DNA of 64,000 nt, taken from contig JARWKL010000010.1 of assembly GCA_029961685.1 (NCBI GenBank), positions 12,297,931 through 12,361,930 on the forward strand, read 5' to 3'. Of this stretch, positions 59,295 through 64,000 are shown piece after piece. Both the position numbers and the translations under genes were made by a program. The notes beneath the pieces are model-generated. The model saw only the letters and a program-made list of their open reading frames with translations. It did no database searches and had not been told where the DNA came from. Numbering within the stretch: position 1 is the first letter of the stretch; every line of letters begins with the position of its first letter. Origin of the DNA: Aristolochia californica. Lineage: Eukaryota; Streptophyta; Magnoliopsida; Piperales; Aristolochiaceae.

Positions 59295-61140
59295 AGCCTG
59301 TGGAATTTTATCAGAAAGGGACTTATAACTGATCCTAACATGCTTTAAGTGTGGTGGATATGCATGCCAGAAACATGTTGAGGATGCAAGTGGACCTAAT
59401 GATCCAAAAATTTCAAGGAGTAAAAAAAATCAAATGCTCAAGTGGTTGGAAATTTACCAAGGCCAAATAACCCACTTTTTGCCTATCCTTAAAAATCATA
59501 GATACTTTTTGGAACTATCTCTCTCACCATTTGTGCAATTCCATTTTGGATGTTCAAATTTGTTTTCAAATCCAAACATGAGTTTTCACTCTCCCATTTT
59601 TCTCGTAAACAAAAAAGATATAAGGCACAACAAAATGAAAATTTTAGAGTTCATGTATGGAAAAAAAATCAAAATTATTTCAGGCACTAAAAATGAACTC
59701 CAAGGTTTTTTTATCCATTTTCTGGAAATTCCACTAGTACAGCCCCTAATAATAAGCCTGGTGGTATTTTATAGGAAAGGGACTGGTAACTGATCCTAAC
59801 ATGCTTTAAGTGTCGTGCATATGCGTGCCAGAAATATGTTGAGGATGCCAGTGGACATAATGATCCAAAAATTTCAAGGAGTAGAAAAAATCAAATTCTC
59901 AAGTGGTTGGATATTTACCAGGGCCAAACAACCCACTTTTTGCCTATTCTTAAAAATCAGAAATACTTTTTGGAACAATCTCACTAACCATTTGTGCATT
60001 ACCATTTTGGATGTCAAATTTGTTTTCAGAGCCAAACTTGAGTTTTGACACTCCCATTTTTCTCATAAACAAAAATGATATAAGGCATAACAACATGAAA
60101 ATTTTAGAGTTCATGTATGCAAAAAAAACTTTCAAAATTATTTCTGGCACTAAAAATGAACTCCAAGGTTTTGTTATCCATGTTCTGGAAATTCCACTAT
60201 TACAGCCCCTAATAATAAGCCTGTGGAATTTTATCGGAAAGGGACTTCTAACTGATCCTAACATGCTTTAAGTGTGGTGGATATGCATGCCAGAAACATG
60301 TTGAGGATGCAAGTGGACCTAATGATCCAAAAAATTCAAGGAGTAAAAAAAATCAAATGCTCAAGTGGTTGGAAATTTACCATGGCCAAATAACCCACTT
60401 TTTGCCTATCCTTAAAAATCATAGATACTTTTTGGAACTATCACTCTCACCATTTGTGCAATTCCATTTTGGATGTTCAAATTTGTTTTCAGATCCAAAC
60501 ATGAGTTTTCACTCTCCCATTTTTCTCGTAAACAAAAAAGATATAAGGCATAACAAAATGAAAATTTTAGAGTTCATGTATGGAAAAAAAAATCAAAATT
60601 ATTTCAGGCACTAAAAATGAACTCCAAGGTTTTTTATCCATTTTCTAGAAATTCCACTAGTACAGCCCCTAATAATAAGCCTGGTGGAATTTTATGGGAA
60701 AGGGACTTGTAACTGATCCTAACATGCTTTAAGTGTGGTGGATATGCATGCCAGAAATATGTTGAGGGTGCCAGTGGACATAATGATCCAAAAATTTCAA
60801 GGAGTAGAAAAATCAAATTCTCAAGTGGTTGGATATTTACCAGGGCCAAACAACCCACTTTTTGCCTATTCTTAAAAATCACAGATACTTTTTGGAACAA
60901 TCTCACTAACCATTTGTGCATTACCATTTTGGATGTTCAAATTTGTTTTCAGAGCCAAACTTGAGTTTTCACTCTCCCATTTTTCTCGTAAACAAAAATG
61001 ATATAAGGCATAACATCATGGAAATTTTAGAGTTCATGTATGCAAAAAAAACTTTCAAAATTATTTCAGGCACTAAAAATGAACTCCAAGGTTTTGTTAT
61101 CCATGTTCTGGAAATTCCACAAGTACAGCCCCTAATAATA
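59295..61140 (+). repeat. Dimer tandem duplication in family B (period 923 bp)
   Basis: Monomers at 59295 and 59755 are repeated at 60218 and 60678, followed by the next start at 61141; both intervals are 923 bp. The first member of each pair reads GCCTGTGGAATTTTATC, AAATGCTCAAGTGG and GGAAATTTACCA. The second carries GAAATATGTTGAGG, GCCAGTGGACATAATG and TCTCACTAACCATTTG. The join at 59272 (CACTATTACAGCCCC) recurs near 60197, where it lies in normal monomer context, so the 59272 join may mark one edge of the duplication. Confidence 0.8.
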
Positions 61141-64000
61141 AGCCTGGTGGAATTTTATATGAAAGGGACCTGTAACTGATCCTAAAATGCTTTAAGTGTG
61201 GTGGATATGCATGCAGACACATGTTGAGGAAGCAAGTGGACCTAATGATCAAAAAATTTCAAGAAGTTGAAAAAATCAAATTCTCAAGTGGTTGGATATT
61301 TACCACGGCCAAATAACCCACTTTTTGCCTATCCTTAAAAATCACAGATAGTTCTTGGAACTATCTCTCTCAGCTTTTGTGCATTTCCATTTTTTATGTT
61401 AAATTTGTTTTCAGATCCAAACTTGGGTTTTCATTCTTCCATTTTTCTCGTAAACAAAAAAGAAATAAGGCATAACATAATGAAAATTTTAGAGTTCAAG
61501 TATGCAAAAAAAAAATTTCAAAATTATTTCAGGCACTATAAATGAACTCCAAGGTTTTGTAATTCGTCTTCTGGAAATTCCACTAGTATAGCCCCTAATA
61601 ATAAAGCTTGGTGGAATTTTATAGGAAAGGGACTTGTAACAGATCCTAACATTCTTTTAGTGTGGTGGATATGCATGCCAGAAACATGTTGAGGATGAGA
61701 GTGGACCAAATGATCCAAAAATTTCAAGGAGTAGAAAAAATCAAATTCTCAAGTGGTTGGATATTTACCAGGGCCAAACAACCCACTTTTTACCTGTCAT
61801 GAAAAATCACATAAACTTTTTGGAACAATCTCTCTAAGCATTTGTGCAATACCATTTTGGATATTCAAATTTGTTTTCAGATCTGAACATGAGTTTTCAC
61901 TCTGCCATTTTCTCGTAAACAAAAAAGATATAAGGCATAACAAAATGAAAATTTTAGAATTCATGTATGCAAAAAAAAAAATTCAAAATTATTTCAGGCA
62001 CTAAAACTGAACTCCAAGGTTTTGGTATCCATGTTCTGGAAATTCCACAAATACAACTCCTAATAATAAGCCTAGTGGACCTTTATAGGAAAGGGACTTG
62101 TAACTGATCCTAACATGATTTAAGTGTGGTGCATATGCATGCCAGAAACATGTTGAGGATGCAAGTGGTCATAATGATCCAAAAATTTCTAGGAGTAGAA
62201 AAAATCAAATTCTCAAGTGGTTGGATATTTACCAGGGCCAAACAACCCACTTTTGGCCTATCATTAAAAATCACATATACTTTTTGGAACAATTTCTCTC
62301 AGCATTTGTGCATTACCATTTTGGATGTTCAAATTTGTTTTCAAATCTGAACTTGAGTTTTCACGTTGCCATTTTTCTCGAAAACAAAAAAGATATAAGG
62401 CATAAAAAATGAAAATTTCAGAGTTCATGTATGCAAAAAAAAAAATTCAAAAATATTTCAGGCACCAAAAATGAACTCCAAATTTTTGTTATCCATGTTC
62501 TGGAAATTTCACTAGTACAGCCCTTAATAATAAGCCTGGTGGAATTTTAAAGGAAAGGGACTTGTAACTGATCCTAACATGCTTTAAGTGTGGTGGATAT
62601 TCATGCCTGAAACATGTTGAGGATGCAAGTGGATTTAATGATCCAAAAATTTCAAGGAGTAGAAAAAATCAAATTCTCAAGTGGTTGGATATTTACCCAG
62701 GCCAAACAACCCACTTTTTTCCAATCCTTAAAAATCACAGATACTTTTTGGAACTATCTCTCTCAGAATTTGTGCATATCCATTCTGGATGTTAAATTTT
62801 TTTTCAGATCCAAACTTGATTTTTCACTCTTCCATTTTTCTCGTAAACAAAAAAGAAATAAGGCATAACAAAATGAAAATTTTAGAGTTCATGTATGAAA
62901 AAAATAATTTCAAAATTATTTCAGGCACTAAAAATGAACTCCTAGGTTTTGTTATCCACATTCTGAAAATTTCACTAGTACAACCCCTAATAATAAAGCT
63001 TGGTGGAATTCTATAGGAAAGGGACTTGTAACTGATCCTAACATGCTTTAAGTGTGGGGGATATGCAAGCCAGAAACATGTTGGGGATGAGAGTGGACCT
63101 AATGATCCAAAAATTTCAAGGAGTAGAAAAAATCAAATTCTCAAGTGGTTGGATATTAACAAGGGCCAAACAACCGACCTTTTTCCTATCCTTAAAAATC
63201 ACAGATACTTTTTGGAACTATCTCGCTTAGCATTTGTGCATTTCCATTTTGGATGTTCAAATTTGTTTTCAGATCCAAACTTGAGTTTTAACTCTTCCAT
63301 TTTTCTCATAAACAAAAATGATATAATGCATAACAAAATGAAAATTTTAGAGTTCATTTATGCAAAAAAAAAAAAATTTCAAAATTATTTCAGGCACTTA
63401 AAATGAACTCCAAGGTTTTGTTATCCTTGTTCTGGAAATTCCACTAGTACAACACCTAATAATAAGCCTGGTGGAATTTTATAGGAAAGGGACTTGTAAC
63501 TGATCCTAACAGGATTTAAGTGTGGTGGATATGCATGCCAGAAACATGTTGAGGATGCAAGTGGTCTTAATGATCCAAAAATTTGAAGGAGTAGAAAAAA
63601 TCAAATTCTCAAGTGGGTCGATATTTATCTGGGTCAAACAACCCACTTTTTGCCTATCCTTAAAAATCACAGATGCTTTTTGGAACTATCTCTCTTGGCA
63701 TTTGTGCATTTCCATTTTGGATGTTCAAATTTTTTTTCAGATCCAAACATGAGTTTTCACTCTCCCATTTTTCTCGTATTAAAAAAGATATCAGACATAA
63801 CAAAATGAAAATTTTACAGCTCATGTATGAAAAAAAAAATTTTAATTATTTCAGGCACTAGAAATGAACTCCATGGTTCTGTTATCCATCTTCTGGAAAT
63901 TCCACTAGTACAACCCCTAAGAATAAGCCTGGTGGAATTTTATAGGAAAGGGACTTGTAACAGATCCTAACATTCTTTTAGTGTGGTGGATATGCATGCC
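61141..64000 (+). repeat. Satellite family B, right end of window
   Basis: Starts: 61141, 61605, 62069, 62533, 62997, 63465 and 63926; the last is cut by the window edge. Spacing is 461-468 bp. Ordinary B monomers. The array continues past the window, since no non-satellite sequence appears at either end. Confidence 0.93.

Noticed and set aside
1..64000. CRISPR-like repeat array
   Set aside because: Units of about 443-471 bp are homologous along their entire length, with no short repeat alternating with unrelated spacers and no cas genes.
1..64000. Telomeric TTTAGGG repeats, or a CENP-B-box-like motif in the monomer consensus
   Set aside because: Only an isolated TTTAGGG-like string was noticed (about 25402), and no clear CENP-B-type box was seen in the A or B consensus by eye.

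Overview
The window is almost entirely one very long tandem satellite-DNA array from a nuclear genome, most likely a flowering plant. The plant call rests on a single inserted LTR-retrotransposon fragment, whose primer-binding site matches the 3' end of plant tRNA-Asp(GUC). The satellite itself was not recognised. I see no protein-coding gene, rRNA, intact tRNA gene, CRISPR array or bacterial-type signal. The many open frames of 60-155 codons are by-products of repeating an AT-rich monomer.

Layout. (1) 1-8316: satellite family A, subtype A1, 18 full landmarks plus the left part of a 19th monomer; monomers are about 443 or 471 bp. (2) 8317-9993: a 1677-bp insertion read on the minus strand. 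It is a 1619-bp LTR (9993 down to 8375), a 6-nt spacer, then a 47-nt copy of the 3' part of mature tRNA-Asp including the non-genomic CCA, and then satellite again. There is no internal domain and no second LTR. (3) 9994-39455: family A resumes inside the same monomer. From about 14.4 kb it is subtype A2, with higher-order repeats: a 7-monomer unit of about 3.28 kb at 14383, 19090 and 33956, and a 3-monomer unit of about 1.41 kb at 30184 and 31600. (4) 39456: an abrupt mid-monomer switch to family B. (5) 39456-64000: family B, about 464-bp monomers, with recent local duplications, including a 973-bp block repeated without difference 3695 bp apart, a 2789-bp period and a 923-bp dimer period.

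Both families are homologous and run head to tail on the same strand throughout; I found no inversion. Monomer starts in the entries are the first base of the landmark AGCTTGGTGG (family A) or AGCCTGGTGG (family B), or its aligned equivalent. I counted 81 A and 55 B landmarks by eye, so single positions may be off by a base or two. The array records unequal exchange (duplicated and lost monomers, chimeric monomers, short-homology deletions). The insertion is the one foreign event and the most interesting locus: its structure fits an integrated plus-strand strong-stop cDNA, the LTR replication intermediate that carries a copy of the tRNA primer.
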